Assembly: GCF_001750145.1 (NCBI RefSeq)
Contig: NZ_CP015732.1
Location: forward strand, 558,001-622,000
Length of the DNA stretch: 64,000 nt
Source of the DNA: Arthrobacter sp. U41
Lineage (GTDB): Bacteria > Actinomycetota > Actinomycetes > Actinomycetales > Micrococcaceae
Direction of reading: 5' to 3'
The notes under the pieces were generated by a model. That model did no database searches, was not told the DNA's origin, and saw nothing but the letters and a program-made list of their open reading frames with translations. The translations under genes were made by a program, and so were the position numbers. Below are positions 1-9,629 of the stretch, piece by piece. How positions within the stretch are numbered: position 1 is the stretch's first letter; each line of letters begins with the position of its first letter.

Positions 1-437
1 ACGGGTGACTGCGACGCCCACCAGCCCAGAACCGGCGTCACCAGGAAGTTTCCGCGGGGAAGTGCCAGTTCCGGCATCACGCCGAGGACCTCGACGCCGG
101 CCGGATCCAGCCCGGTTTCCTCTTCTGCTTCCCGCAGGGCGGCGCCGATGACGGATTCGCCCGGGTCGATGCCGCCGCCGGGGAACGCGACCTGGCCCGG
201 ATGGTCATCCAGGGTATGGGCGCGCTGCAGCAGCAGAACATCCAGATCGGCCGGCGCCAGGAGTTTGATCGAGGTCGCCGGGACATCATCGAGGGAGCCG
301 AAAAGCATCAGCACGGCCGCCCGGCGGATCCGCCCTCCGGACTCGACGGGGATTTCCCGCCAGCGCGGATCGGGCGGCGGCGCCGTTCCGGCCTCCACCG
401 CGGCCACCAGATCGATGAGGTCCTGGCGGGCCGTCAC
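1..437 (-). CDS. Nudix hydrolase, CoA-pyrophosphatase-like (3' end outside window)
   Basis: The reverse strand encodes at least 145 residues with a complete Nudix box at about residues 88-110: G-x5-E at GGIDPGE, then REAEEETGL. Just before it, LLLQR...[10 protein letters not shown] matches the extra motif that marks CoA diphosphatases of the NudL type, which split CoA into phosphopantetheine and 3',5'-ADP. The GTG start at 435-437 overlaps the nth stop codon as GTGA, so the gene is translationally coupled to nth. The C-terminus lies beyond position 1. The CoA substrate rests on the UPF0035-like motif only. Confidence 0.85.
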   Translation of the reverse strand, partial: MTARQDLIDLVAAVEAGTAPPPDPRWREIPVESGGRIRRAAVLMLFGSLDDVPATSIKLLAPADLDVLLLQRAHTLDDHPGQVAFPGGGIDPGESVIGAALREAEEETGLDPAGVEVLGVMPELALPRGNFLVTPVLGWWASQSP

Positions 438-1309
438 AGCGGCCTCCGCTGGGATTCCATCCGGATTTCCGCTGCCCGGTGTGTCTCTGCGAGGAGCTTC
501 GACAGCAGCTCCTCCTGCCCCGGTGCCAGTTCGTACTTCAGCAGCTTCTTCGCCTTCTCCGGCTCCGTCTCCCCCATCCCGTAGCTCGGGCACCAGTTCG
601 CCACGGCGCAGGCGCCGCAGGCCGGTTTGCGGGAATGGCACACGCGCCTGCCGTGGAACACCACCCGGTGCGAGAGCAGGGTCCAGTCCCTGGGCTCGAA
701 CAGTTCCGCGACGTCGGCCTCGATCTTGACCGGGTCATCGGACTCCGTCCAGCCAAAGCGCTTCGAGAGCCGGGCAAAGTGCGTATCCACCGTGATCCCG
801 GGAATGCCGAACGCGTTGCCCAGCACCACGTTCGCGGTCTTCCGCCCGACGCCGGGGAGCGTCACCAGGTCGGCCAGACGGCCCGGCACCTCGCCGTCGA
901 ACTCATCCACGAGCCGGTTGCACAGCGCCGTCAGGTTCCGGGTCTTGGCGCGGAAGAATCCGGTGGGCTTGATGATGGCCTCCAGCTCCGCCGGGTCCGC
1001 CTCCGCCATGCTCCGCGCGTCCGGGTAGCGGGCGAACAGCAGCGGCGTGATCTGGTTGACCGTCACGTCCGTGGTCTGTGCCGACAGCACCGTGGCCACC
1101 AGAAGTTCAAAGGGGCTGCGGAAATCGAGTTCCGCGTGCGCGTACGGATACTGCTCCGCCAGCGCCTTGTTGATCCGGCGGGCGCGCCGTTTCAGGCCCA
1201 GCAGGGTCTCCCCGGCCGCGCGCGGGCGGGGACTTCGGGTGCCGGGACCCGCGCCCTTGGTGCCGGGAGTGGCGCCGCCGGGCACTGGGTTACTGGACTC
1301 GATGGCCAC
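434..1309 (-). CDS. nth: Endonuclease III (DNA glycosylase/AP lyase)
   Basis: Base-excision-repair enzyme that removes oxidised pyrimidines and cuts the abasic strand. The helix-hairpin-helix reads [14 protein letters not shown] (about residues 151-164) with the catalytic Lys at about 157, and the catalytic Asp is in VDTHFAR (about 175). A 4Fe-4S loop follows with Cys at about 224, 231, 234 and 240 in C-x6-C-x2-C-x5-C spacing. The product is 291 residues from a GTG start, longer than E. coli Nth (211) because of a Gly/Pro-rich N-terminal extension of about 35 residues; a later start is possible. It lies 8 bp after the upstream membrane-protein gene and overlaps the Nudix gene by 4 bp. Confidence 0.96.
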   Translation of the reverse strand: MAIESSNPVPGGATPGTKGAGPGTRSPRPRAAGETLLGLKRRARRINKALAEQYPYAHAELDFRSPFELLVATVLSAQTTDVTVNQITPLLFARYPDARSMAEADPAELEAIIKPTGFFRAKTRNLTALCNRLVDEFDGEVPGRLADLVTLPGVGRKTANVVLGNAFGIPGITVDTHFARLSKRFGWTESDDPVKIEADVAELFEPRDWTLLSHRVVFHGRRVCHSRKPACGACAVANWCPSYGMGETEPEKAKKLLKYELAPGQEELLSKLLAETHRAAEIRMESQRRPL

Positions 1310-1317
1310 GCGGCTGG

Positions 1318-2721
1318 CTAACCGCGTTCGATGTTGCTGAGGTCGCGGAGCAGGCCCACGCGGCCGTCGGTGTGCTGGACCAGGAACTCGTGTCCCCGGT
1401 CCTCAAGGGCGAGCACCCAGCCGCCGGGCTCGATCACGAAGGCCGGTGCGCCGCTGTGCTCGTCCACGGCGGTGCGCGGCTGGGCGACGGCGAACCAGAA
1501 TGCCTCGTAGACAGGCTCGGCCGAGTGTTCCTCGGGGCGGCTTGCAGGGTCAACGGTGGCGCCGATCGGCTCCTGATGGCGCACCTGCGGGTTCACGGTG
1601 GTGGGGGCACTGTTACCCGCGGCTGCCGGAATGTCGGCGGCGCGGGTTTCCTCAGCCGCCGCAGCGGCCCGGGCCTGCGCGTCCGGAACCGTCACGCCGG
1701 CTGGGGTGTTCGCGGCAGGAGTGTTCGCAGCAGGGGTGTTCGCAGCAGGGGTGTTCGCGGCAGGAGGCACGACGGCGGCCGCCTGGGTCCGCTCGGCGGC
1801 CGACGGTGCCTCCGGTGCGGACGCGGCGGGCATGCGGCCCGTGACCCGGGTTTCCGGGGAGCTGGCGACCGGGGCGGGCGCGGCAGCCTGCGCCGGCGCT
1901 TTGGCGGCGGCCTGCGTCGACGCTGCGGGGCGAGCTGCGGCACCGGCTGCGGCACCCGCTGCTGCTCCCGCCGCTGAGGCTGAGGCTGCGCCGGCAGCCG
2001 GGGCCCCGGCGCCGGACTTCCCGCCGGAGGTCATCCGCTTCGCCCAGCCGGAGACCACGCTGGTGCCGGCGGCCTTCGGCGCATGCTCGTCCTTGTCTTC
2101 CGCCGGCGCCTTGGGGGCGCGGGGCTTGCGGACGGGGACCGCCGCCTCGCGGGCCACGACGTGGGCAGGGGCCTCTGCGCGGTCCAGGAAATCACCCGCG
2201 AAAAAGGGGATCAGGCGGCCCAGCACGGTGGCCGAGAGAAGCCCGAGGGCACCGGCGAGGCCCAGCAACATGCTGGGGACGTAGGCGCCCGCGACGGCAA
2301 GGAAGAAGAACGCGACAGCGAAGGACGCCACCACGGAGCCGAACTGGTCCACCGACAGGGAACCGATCCGGATCTTCGTCCCGGGGCTGAGCCGGCGCGC
2401 CACGAACAGGGCGGCAACGACCACCGGCAGCAGGATCCCGAGGCCCAGGAAGAACAGGCTGCCCAGGTTCCACAGGTTGTAGCGGACGGCAAACATCGGG
2501 ATCAGCGAGGCAGCAAAGAGAATCAGCGTCGAGCCGAAGACAGTGAGGTCGCGGATGGTGAAGGGCCCGAGGACCGCCTCGTTCTTCTTGCCGGCCGCCT
2601 TGCTGTTTGCCTTGTCCACCGTGAAACGGGGTGCTTCCCCGTAGCCGGCAGACCGGTCCGCCCCGCCGTTGCCCTGACTTTGGGCGGACGGCTTCAGCTG
2701 CCCGTTTGCGTGCTCGTTCAT
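1318..2721 (-). CDS. Membrane protein with Ala/Pro-rich low-complexity linker
   Basis: About 467 residues. The ATG at 2721 was chosen over upstream in-frame starts because AAGGAG sits 8 nt before it. After a hydrophilic N-terminus come about four hydrophobic segments (residues 60-175). A long Ala/Pro/Thr-rich region follows, containing a tandem ANTPA repeat, and then a folded-looking C-terminus that includes the segment [12 protein letters not shown]. No catalytic motif is visible. The gene heads a probable operon with nth and the Nudix gene. I do not recognise the family beyond an actinobacterial conserved membrane protein; the linker suggests a tether between membrane and a small terminal domain. 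Confidence 0.8.
   Translation of the reverse strand: MNEHANGQLKPSAQSQGNGGADRSAGYGEAPRFTVDKANSKAAGKKNEAVLGPFTIRDLTVFGSTLILFAASLIPMFAVRYNLWNLGSLFFLGLGILLPVVVAALFVARRLSPGTKIRIGSLSVDQFGSVVASFAVAFFFLAVAGAYVPSMLLGLAGALGLLSATVLGRLIPFFAGDFLDRAEAPAHVVAREAAVPVRKPRAPKAPAEDKDEHAPKAAGTSVVSGWAKRMTSGGKSGAGAPAAGAASASAAGAAAGAAAGAAARPAASTQAAAKAPAQAAAPAPVASSPETRVTGRMPAASAPEAPSAAERTQAAAVVPPAANTPAANTPAANTPAANTPAGVTVPDAQARAAAAAEETRAADIPAAAGNSAPTTVNPQVRHQEPIGATVDPASRPEEHSAEPVYEAFWFAVAQPRTAVDEHSGAPAFVIEPGGWVLALEDRGHEFLVQHTDGRVGLLRDLSNIERG
1706..1765. repeat. Four tandem 15-bp repeats encoding ANTPA
   Basis: Four head-to-tail 15-bp units lie inside the coding region of the 1318-2721 membrane protein. They encode ANTPA units on the reverse strand. 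Units 1 and 4 are identical, and so are units 2 and 3, with two third-position differences between the pairs. Such in-frame units can change copy number by slippage without breaking the reading frame. Confidence 0.9.
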
Positions 2722-3128
2722 TCGGTTCTCCTTAGCATGGCGGCACTCTGGACAGCACCGTCTAACGGCAGGACGAGCAGGGGCCATGAGCGGTCCCGTC
2801 GCCTCCATCGGATGTCACAACTTCATCTCAGCCTAGTCAAGTGGCTGGCCGATCACTAGCTGACAAGCCGGGGACAGGGCCACGGACTGGAGCCCGGTTT
2901 CCGTGCGCCGGCCGCCCCTGCGACCATTCGTCGCTTAACAAACACCGCTCACGGTTCGGTGTGTGACGGGGCACACGTTGGAGGCCGCGCAGGCGTTAGT
3001 GTGTATTTCGGAACAGCTCTTTGCGGTACGTCCGTGACCAGCCGATGCCCGACGACGCGCAAGCGGCCCGGCGCTGCGGCGGAACGGACGCACCCCGCAG
3101 CACGGATCGATGAATGATGAGGTTCACC
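2722..3128. other. Divergent intergenic region upstream of acs
   Basis: This 407-bp gap separates the reverse-strand membrane protein from acs. I see no gene in it. It must hold both promoters, and it contains the Crp/GlxR-like site at 2960-2975. I could not assign convincing -35/-10 boxes. Confidence 0.6.
2960..2975 (+). promoter_or_regulatory. Candidate Crp/GlxR operator upstream of acs
   Basis: The 16-mer TGTGTGACGGGGCACA has TGTG and CACA half-sites in the spacing of the Crp/GlxR consensus (TGTGA-N6-TCACA), with mismatches at the inner A and T. It lies about 155 bp upstream of the acs start. A GlxR-like regulator is encoded at 11020-11697, and acetate activation is a classic cAMP-receptor target in other bacteria. 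Binding is inferred, not shown. Confidence 0.45.
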
Positions 3129-5159
3129 ATGTCCCAGCAGACACCCGGCTCCACGACGACGCAGGCTCCCCAGCGCGATGCCTTCGAAAACCTGTCGCAG
3201 GAGAACCGCAAGTTCGCCCCTTCCCCCGAGTTCGCCGCCAACGCGGTGGTTACCGCCGCAGAGTACGCCGAGGCCGACGCCGACCGGCCCGCCTTCTGGG
3301 CGAAGCAGGCCCGCGAAATGCTGAGCTGGAGCAAAGACTTCAGCCAGGCCCTGGACTGGTCCAACCCTCCCTTCGCGAAGTGGTTCGTCGGAGGCGAGGT
3401 CAACGCGGCCTACAACGCGCTGGACCGCCACGTCGAAAACGGCCACGGGGACCGCGTCGCCATCTACTTCGAAGGCGAACCGGGCGATACCCGCACCTAC
3501 ACCTACGCCCAGCTCACCGACGAGGTCAAGAAGGCCGCCAACGCCTTCGAGTCCCTCGGCGTCGCCAAGGGCGACCGGGTGGCCGTGTACCTGCCGATGA
3601 TCCCCGAGGCCGTCATCACCCTGCTGGCCTGCGCCCGCATCGGCGCCATCCACTCCGTGGTCTTCGGCGGCTTCTCCGCCGAGGCGCTCCGGTCCCGGAT
3701 CGATGACGCCGAGGCCAAGCTCGTCGTCACCGCGGACGGCACCTACCGCCGCGGCAAGCCCAGCGCGCTCAAGCCCGCCGTCGACGAGGCGCTGGCCCAC
3801 GAGGGAGACGGCTCCGGGCACACCGTTGAGAACGTCGTCGTCGTCAAGCGCAACGGCCAGGACGTCGACTGGCACGAGGGCCGGGACCACTGGTGGGACG
3901 ACACGGTCGGGACCGCCTCCGCCGAGCACACCGCCGTCGGACATGACTCCGAGCACCCGCTCTTCATCCTGTACACCTCCGGCACCACCGGCAAGCCCAA
4001 GGGCATCCTGCACACCACCGGCGGCTACCTCACCCAGACCGCCTACACGCACAAGGCCGTCTTTGACCTCAAACCGGAAACCGACGTCTACTGGTGCACG
4101 GCCGACGTCGGCTGGATCACCGGCCACTCGTACGTCGCCTACGCCCCGCTCATCAACGGCGCCACCCAGGTGATGTATGAAGGCACCCCGGATTCCCCGC
4201 ACCAGGGCCGCTGGTGGGAGATCGTGGAGAAGTACAAGGTCTCCATCCTCTACACCGCCCCCACCGCCATCCGGACGTTCATGAAGTGGGGCAAGGAGAT
4301 CCCCGCGAAGTCGGACCTCTCCTCGATCCGCGTCCTGGGCTCCGTCGGCGAACCCATCAACCCCGAAGCATGGATGTGGTACCGCGAGGTCATCGGCGGC
4401 AACGCCGGCAAGAACGGCGAGCGGAAGGAACACCCGGCGCCGATCGTGGACACCTGGTGGCAGACCGAAACCGGCGCGCAGATGATCGCCCCGCTGCCCG
4501 GGGTGACGGCCACCAAGCCCGGCTCCGCCCAGGTCCCGCTGCCCGGCATCGCCGTGGACGTCGTGGACGAGGCCGGCGAGTCCGTGCCCAACGGCTCCGG
4601 CGGCTACCTCGTGATCCGCGAGCCGTGGCCGGCCATGCTGCGCGGCATCTGGGGCGACCCGGAGCGGTTCAAGGAAACCTACTGGTCCCGCTTCGAGACC
4701 ATGTACTTCGCCGGTGACGGCGCCAAGAAGGACGAGGACGGCGACATCTGGCTGCTCGGCCGGGTCGATGACGTGATGAACATTTCCGGCCACCGCCTCT
4801 CCACCGCCGAAATCGAATCCGCCCTGGTGTCCCACCCCGCCGTCGCCGAGGCCGCCGTCGTGGGCGCCGCGGACGAGACCACCGGCCAGTCGGTCGTCGC
4901 CTTCGTGATCCTGCGCGGGGACGCCGTGGACACCGGAGACGCGATCGTGCAGGAACTCCGGAACCACGTCAGCAAGGAGATCGGGCCGATCGCCAAGCCC
5001 AAGACCATCCTGGTGGTGCCCGAACTGCCCAAGACCCGCTCGGGCAAGATCATGCGCCGGCTGCTCAAGGACGTCGCGGAAGGACGCGAAGTCGGCGACG
5101 CCACCACCCTGGCCGACAACACCGTCATGGCCCAGATCGCGCACTCGCTGAGGAAGTGA
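3129..5159 (+). CDS. acs: Acetyl-CoA synthetase
   Basis: AMP-forming acetate:CoA ligase of about 676 residues, the usual length for Acs. The adenylation P-loop is [11 protein letters not shown], followed by [14 protein letters not shown], the WQTETG motif, and the hinge region [11 protein letters not shown]. Near the C-terminus [11 protein letters not shown] carries the Lys that is reversibly acetylated in this family. I chose the ATG at 3129 over the in-frame ATGs at 3114/3117 because a GAGG sequence lies 6-7 nt before it. A Crp/GlxR-like site upstream suggests cAMP-dependent control. No acetylase or deacetylase gene is nearby. Confidence 0.97.
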   Translation: MSQQTPGSTTTQAPQRDAFENLSQENRKFAPSPEFAANAVVTAAEYAEADADRPAFWAKQAREMLSWSKDFSQALDWSNPPFAKWFVGGEVNAAYNALDRHVENGHGDRVAIYFEGEPGDTRTYTYAQLTDEVKKAANAFESLGVAKGDRVAVYLPMIPEAVITLLACARIGAIHSVVFGGFSAEALRSRIDDAEAKLVVTADGTYRRGKPSALKPAVDEALAHEGDGSGHTVENVVVVKRNGQDVDWHEGRDHWWDDTVGTASAEHTAVGHDSEHPLFILYTSGTTGKPKGILHTTGGYLTQTAYTHKAVFDLKPETDVYWCTADVGWITGHSYVAYAPLINGATQVMYEGTPDSPHQGRWWEIVEKYKVSILYTAPTAIRTFMKWGKEIPAKSDLSSIRVLGSVGEPINPEAWMWYREVIGGNAGKNGERKEHPAPIVDTWWQTETGAQMIAPLPGVTATKPGSAQVPLPGIAVDVVDEAGESVPNGSGGYLVIREPWPAMLRGIWGDPERFKETYWSRFETMYFAGDGAKKDEDGDIWLLGRVDDVMNISGHRLSTAEIESALVSHPAVAEAAVVGAADETTGQSVVAFVILRGDAVDTGDAIVQELRNHVSKEIGPIAKPKTILVVPELPKTRSGKIMRRLLKDVAEGREVGDATTLADNTVMAQIAHSLRK

Positions 5160-5202
5160 GCACGGACCCGGGCCGGGCCGTCCAAGGCAGAACGTTGCCG
5201 CG

Positions 5203-6444
5203 ATGACGGATGCGTGTGACGTGCTGGTGGTCGGCGCCGGCCTGGCCGGGTTGCAGTGCGCCCGGGACCTGCAGGCCGCCGGGCGCGAGGTGCTGGTCTG
5301 GGAAGCCTCCGACGACGTCGGAGGCAGGATACGGACCGACCGGATCGACGGCTTCCTCGTGGACCGCGGGTTTCAGGTGCTCAATCCCGCCTACCCCGCG
5401 GTCCGGCGGTGGGTCGACGTCGAGGCCCTGGCACTGCAGACCTTCGGCGCCGGCCTCCGGGTCCGAAGGCGGGACTCCCTCGCGGTCCTCGCCCACCCCG
5501 TGCGCGAGCCCGGCCTGATCCTGCGGACCCTGCGCAGCGGACTGCTTGATCTCCGGTCTGTCGCGGGGCTGCTGCGCTGGGCCACCCCGGCGTTTGCCGG
5601 ACCCCGGCGGCATCCCGGCAGCGACTGTCCGCTGCGGGACGCCCTGGACCGGGCCGGATGCTCCGGCGAACTCCGCAGGGTCGTGGACCAGTTCCTCGCC
5701 GGAGTCCTGCTGGAGGACGAGGGAAGCACTTCCAACGAATTCGCGCTGCAGCTTGTGCGGGTCTTTGCGACCGGGGTGCCGGGATTGCCGCGCGACGGTA
5801 TGCAGGCCCTCCCCCGGCAGCTGGCGGAGCAGCTCACCACCCCGGTCCGAACCTCGACCCGGGTGGCGTCGATCACTCCGGATGGCGGCGCGGCCCTGGT
5901 CGCCGCCGGGGAGTCCAGGATCCGGGCCCGCCACGTCGTCCTCGCCGCCGATCCGGTCCACTCCGCCGAGCTGTCCGGCAGCGACGTGCCGGCGATGAAG
6001 GGGGTCCTGACGCACTGGTTCGCTGCCGACGAGGCGCCCAGCGGGGCGGACATGCTCCACGTCGACGGCCGCGCCCCTGCGGGCGGGCCGCTGGTCAATG
6101 CTGCCGTCATTTCCAACGCGGCGCCGAGCTACGCCCCCGCCGGGCGGCACCTGATCCAGGCATCCGCGCTGTTGGGCCCGGGCCGGCCGGTGCCGACTGA
6201 GGACGACGTCCGCCGCCACGCCGCGGAGCTTTTCAGCTCATCCACGGCCGGCTGGGAGCTGGTGGCGAGGCATGAGGTCCCGCATGCCCTGCCCCTGCAG
6301 CCGCCGCCGCTGCGCTCCCTGCAGCCGCTGGAGGGCCCTTCCGGGCTGATCATCTGCGGCGATCACCGGGAGGCCGCTTCCATTAACGGCGCCCTCGTCA
6401 GCGGCCACCGTGCCGCACTCGCTGTCCTCGGACGACCCGGGTGA
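5203..6444 (+). CDS. FAD-dependent amine-oxidase/phytoene-desaturase-like oxidoreductase
   Basis: 413 residues. The N-terminal dinucleotide-binding fold VLVVGAGLAGLQCARDL is followed by the glycine-rich VWEASDDVGGRIRT, as in flavin amine oxidases and carotenoid desaturases. The C-terminal FAD-contact segment reads GLIICGDHREAASINGA. The substrate cannot be read from the sequence. The stop overlaps the GTG start of the next gene (GTGA), so it is likely co-translated with an SRPBCC protein, a pairing that hints at handling of a hydrophobic ligand. Confidence 0.85.
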   Translation: MTDACDVLVVGAGLAGLQCARDLQAAGREVLVWEASDDVGGRIRTDRIDGFLVDRGFQVLNPAYPAVRRWVDVEALALQTFGAGLRVRRRDSLAVLAHPVREPGLILRTLRSGLLDLRSVAGLLRWATPAFAGPRRHPGSDCPLRDALDRAGCSGELRRVVDQFLAGVLLEDEGSTSNEFALQLVRVFATGVPGLPRDGMQALPRQLAEQLTTPVRTSTRVASITPDGGAALVAAGESRIRARHVVLAADPVHSAELSGSDVPAMKGVLTHWFAADEAPSGADMLHVDGRAPAGGPLVNAAVISNAAPSYAPAGRHLIQASALLGPGRPVPTEDDVRRHAAELFSSSTAGWELVARHEVPHALPLQPPPLRSLQPLEGPSGLIICGDHREAASINGALVSGHRAALAVLGRPG

Positions 6445-6857
6445 CCTTCTCCGTCTCGCGCCGGGTCGCCGCGCCCGTGGCGGACGTCTGGGCCCTGCTC
6501 ACCGATACCGCGAAGTGGCCGGCCTGGGGGCCGTCGATCACCGGCGTCGAGCCGGCCACGGCCGGAGCTCTCGCGGCCGGAGGGCTCGCGCTCGGCAGCC
6601 GCGGCAAGGTCCGCACGGTCCTGGGCGCGTCACTGCCCTACACCGTGACAGCCTTTGAGCCCGGACGGTACTGGTCCTGGTCCGTGGCGGGGTTCCCGGC
6701 CACCGGCCACCAGGTCATTCCGCAGGAGGGCGGCTGCCTCGTCACCTTCACCGTCCCCTGGTGGGCGCCCGTCTACCTTCCGGTGTGCGCCCTGGCGCTT
6801 CGTCGGATCGAGCGGCTCGCGACACGTCAGGGACCCATGCCGCCGCCCGCTCCGTAA
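6441..6857 (+). CDS. SRPBCC (START-like) small-ligand-binding protein
   Basis: 138 residues beginning MTFSVSRRVAAPVADVWALLTDTAKWPAWGPSI... in character: a first strand, the helix with VWALLTD and W-P-x-W, then alternating strands, as in polyketide cyclase/START-like helix-grip folds. It starts with GTG overlapping the upstream FAD oxidoreductase stop by 4 bp. The ligand is unknown; partnership with the oxidoreductase is inferred from coupling. Confidence 0.75.
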   Translation: MTFSVSRRVAAPVADVWALLTDTAKWPAWGPSITGVEPATAGALAAGGLALGSRGKVRTVLGASLPYTVTAFEPGRYWSWSVAGFPATGHQVIPQEGGCLVTFTVPWWAPVYLPVCALALRRIERLATRQGPMPPPAP

Positions 6858-6871
6858 CTGTCAGCCCGGGC

Positions 6872-7849
6872 TCAGTCGCCGGAGCAGGCCCTGACGAGGA
6901 CCGCCTCGAAGTTGGTTGCTGCGGGGGTGGTGAATTTCCCGTTGACCAGGGCGAGGGTATCGCCGAACAGGGCCGCCGTCGTCGGGATGTCGAAGTCCTT
7001 GCTGGTGATGACCTCCTCCACCTCGCCCTTGGCCAGCGACCCGTTCAGGTCGATCCTGCTGACCTGGTTCAGGAAGTTCTGCACGGCCCAGAGGGTGTCG
7101 TCACGGATGACGATCCCGTCGGCGTTCGCCACGGTGACCGGGGCGCCGGAGGAGTCAGTGACCTTGATCAATTTGTTCGACCCGTCGTCCGGGTCCACGG
7201 TGTAAAGGGCCCCGCGTCCGGAGTGGGCGACGACCAGCGTGTCCCCGTCGTCGGCGGCGGCGATCCCGTTGAGGTTGAACCCCTCGTCCACGGTGCCGGC
7301 AGGGGCGTCGAGGGCCAGAGTCCGGGCGTCTCCGGGTTTCCCGTCGCGGCCGACCGGGATCCGGTAGAGTTCACCGGCGCGGGAGTTGGTGAACCACGCG
7401 CCGTCGCGGGTCAGGGTGACGTCGTTGATGAAGCTGGCACCGGCCGGAGCCAGCTCGTAGACCTTCACGGTTTCCTTCGTCTCCAGGTCATAGACGTAGG
7501 CCTGGCCGGTGGCCCCGCCGGCGACGAAGAGAAGGTCGTTGTCCCGGTCGACCTTCATGCCCAGGGCTGCCCGGCCTTCGGGCGCCGTGATGAACAGTCT
7601 TGCCGTGCCTTTGTCGATATCTCCCCGGAAGATGTTGCCGTTGAGCCGGTCGCCGGCGAAAAACGTACTTCCCTCCCCTGCGGCGATGCCTTCGGCACCG
7701 GTGGCGCCGGGGAGCCTGATGACCGAGGACCGGTCATCGCTGTCCGCGCCGGAGGCGGTGGCCGGCGGCGCCGGCACGAGGAACGCCGCGCCGGCGAGAA
7801 TGCATACGGCGAGCCGGCGGATTGATTTTCCTGCCTGGATGTTGCGCAT
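6872..7849 (-). CDS. Secreted ScyD/ScyE-like NHL/SMP-30 beta-propeller protein
   Basis: About 325 residues from the ATG at 7849, preceded by GGAG 7 nt upstream; a much longer open frame upstream has no support and overlaps aroQ. The N-terminus is a signal peptide (two Arg, then a hydrophobic core ending near ATASG). The rest consists of repeated beta-propeller-like blades such as [32 protein letters not shown] and [16 protein letters not shown]. These resemble the ScyD/ScyE family. No catalytic residues can be assigned. It converges on the SRPBCC gene. Confidence 0.8.
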   Translation of the reverse strand: MRNIQAGKSIRRLAVCILAGAAFLVPAPPATASGADSDDRSSVIRLPGATGAEGIAAGEGSTFFAGDRLNGNIFRGDIDKGTARLFITAPEGRAALGMKVDRDNDLLFVAGGATGQAYVYDLETKETVKVYELAPAGASFINDVTLTRDGAWFTNSRAGELYRIPVGRDGKPGDARTLALDAPAGTVDEGFNLNGIAAADDGDTLVVAHSGRGALYTVDPDDGSNKLIKVTDSSGAPVTVANADGIVIRDDTLWAVQNFLNQVSRIDLNGSLAKGEVEEVITSKDFDIPTTAALFGDTLALVNGKFTTPAATNFEAVLVRACSGD

Positions 7850-8036
7850 GATGTGCTCCGAGATCGGGCTTTCCGCGCGGGCTGACCAGTACGGGAGCTC
7901 CGCACGATGGTCCTTCCAGTTTAAGCAGGCGGGCCGGTGCGTGCCAGAGCCGGCCGGCGGCCCTCGGGCTGTCATTTGCGGGCCGGTTCCGCGGCCGGGG
8001 CGGCAGCCGGGAACGCAACGCGATACATTGGCAGGC

Positions 8037-8510
8037 ATGAGCGAAGCCACCCCCGACGGCGCCCGCCGCGGCACCATCCTGGTCCTTAACGGACCCAACC
8101 TGAACCTGCTCGGCACCCGCGAACCCGAGAAATACGGCACCGCCACCCTGGCCGACGTCGAACAGCTCGCCAAGGACACCGGCGCGGCGCACGGACTCGA
8201 CGTCGAGTGCTTCCAGTCCAACCACGAGGGGGCCCTCGTGGACGCCATCCACGCCGCCCGCGGCAAGGCCCTCGGCATCGTCATCAACGCCGGCGCGTAC
8301 ACGCACACCTCGGTCGCCATCCGGGACGCCATCTCCGCGGTGCAGCTGCCCGCCGTCGAGGTCCACATCACCAATGTCCATGCCCGCGAGGAGTTCCGGC
8401 ACCATTCGTACCTCTCGGACATCAGCAAGGCCGTGATTGCCGGCGCGGGGATCCTGGGCTACCGGTTCGCCGTCGAGTATCTTGCCGGGCTGCAGGCCCG
8501 CCGGGACTGA
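8037..8510 (+). CDS. aroQ: Type II 3-dehydroquinate dehydratase
   Basis: 157 residues, the usual length for dodecameric type II dehydroquinases, which catalyse the third step of the shikimate pathway. The signature [20 protein letters not shown] contains the catalytic Tyr. [15 protein letters not shown] and the [17 protein letters not shown] segment supply the active-site Asn and His. The ATG at 8037 begins a short extension before the conserved domain. The other aro genes are not in the window. Confidence 0.96.
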   Translation: MSEATPDGARRGTILVLNGPNLNLLGTREPEKYGTATLADVEQLAKDTGAAHGLDVECFQSNHEGALVDAIHAARGKALGIVINAGAYTHTSVAIRDAISAVQLPAVEVHITNVHAREEFRHHSYLSDISKAVIAGAGILGYRFAVEYLAGLQARRD

Positions 8511-8512
8511 GC

Positions 8513-9580
8513 ATGTCCTCCGATGCTCCCGGCGGGGGCGGTCCCGGTGAGCCCGGTCCCGGCGGCGGCGAATCGGCCACCGCCGAGTGGTACCGGCACT
8601 TCGGCACCGTGGACGCGCCGGGAAATTCCGCGTGTTACGCGCAATGGTCGGTCGGTATCGCGGATGACCCGGAACTGATCCGGCGGATCACCGAGTGGCC
8701 GTACAACAAACGCCAGCCCCTGCTGATGCTCGCGGCCGCCCGCTTCCTTGGCGCGCGGATCAGCTCCTACCCGGCCTTCCGGGGGTTCCTGGACTCCCGC
8801 TGGGAGGACATCTCGCGGATCGTGCTCACCCGCGCCACCCAGACCAACGAAGCCGGGCGCTGCGCCACGCTGCTGCCGTCCCTGGCGCAGATCGCAGCCG
8901 CCGGCGGGCGCCCGCTGGCGCTCCTGGAGGTGGGGGCCTCAGCCGGGCTCGCCCTTTTCCCGGACCGCTACGGCTATGAGTACGGCGCCGGAGCCGGGGT
9001 CACGCGGCTGGCCCCGGCCGGCGCCGCCCCCGGCACTTACCCTGTCCTGGGCTGCACCGTCACCGGCCCGGTTCCGTTCCCGGCGGAACTCCCGCAGGTG
9101 GTGTGGCGGGCGGGGATCGACCTTAACCCGCTCGATGTCCGGAACCCCGACGACGTCGCCTGGCTCGAAGCGCTCATCTGGCCGGAGCAGGAGTTCCGCC
9201 GAGAGCGGCTGCGCCGGGCGATCGCGATTGCCCGCGACGACCCGCCGCTCCTGGTGGCCGGGGACCTCAACGACCGGCTCCCCGCCCTGGCCGCGCAGGC
9301 GCCGGCCGAGGCCACGCTGGTGGTCTTCCACAGCGCGGTCATGGCCTATCTCGATGCCGCGGCCCGGGACCGGTTCCGCGGCACCATGTCGCGGCTCGCC
9401 GCCGAACGCGGCTGCCACTGGCTTTCCAACGAAGGGCACACGGTGATCATCCAGGCGGATGGCTCCAGCGTGGTCCCCGAAATGGACGAGTCCCGGCTCC
9501 GCGGCCGTTTCCTGCTGCTGCACAATGGCCGGCCCGCCGCGATCGCCGGCCCGCACGGCCAGAGCCTGGAATGGCTCTAG
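8513..9580 (+). CDS. DUF2332 family protein
   Basis: About 355 residues, starting 2 bp after the aroQ stop. Conserved stretches of the DUF2332 family are visible: CYAQWSVGIADDPELI, LLMLAAARFLGA, LLEVGASAGLALFPDRYGY and LVVFHSAVMAYLD. The GASAGL segment recalls a nucleotide- or SAM-binding loop, but no activity is established for this family. Tight spacing to aroQ suggests co-transcription. Confidence 0.85.
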   Translation: MSSDAPGGGGPGEPGPGGGESATAEWYRHFGTVDAPGNSACYAQWSVGIADDPELIRRITEWPYNKRQPLLMLAAARFLGARISSYPAFRGFLDSRWEDISRIVLTRATQTNEAGRCATLLPSLAQIAAAGGRPLALLEVGASAGLALFPDRYGYEYGAGAGVTRLAPAGAAPGTYPVLGCTVTGPVPFPAELPQVVWRAGIDLNPLDVRNPDDVAWLEALIWPEQEFRRERLRRAIAIARDDPPLLVAGDLNDRLPALAAQAPAEATLVVFHSAVMAYLDAAARDRFRGTMSRLAAERGCHWLSNEGHTVIIQADGSSVVPEMDESRLRGRFLLLHNGRPAAIAGPHGQSLEWL

Positions 9581-9629
9581 CGGGCGCTTCTGCTGTGCCG
9601 GAGGGGCCGGGGCGGTTCCGCAGGCGCTG

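Noticed and set aside
2949..5144. 731-residue open frame on the reverse strand over acs
   Set aside because: It is the antisense shadow of a high-GC gene; composition is Gly/Val/Asp-rich with no domain, and acs on the forward strand has all family motifs.
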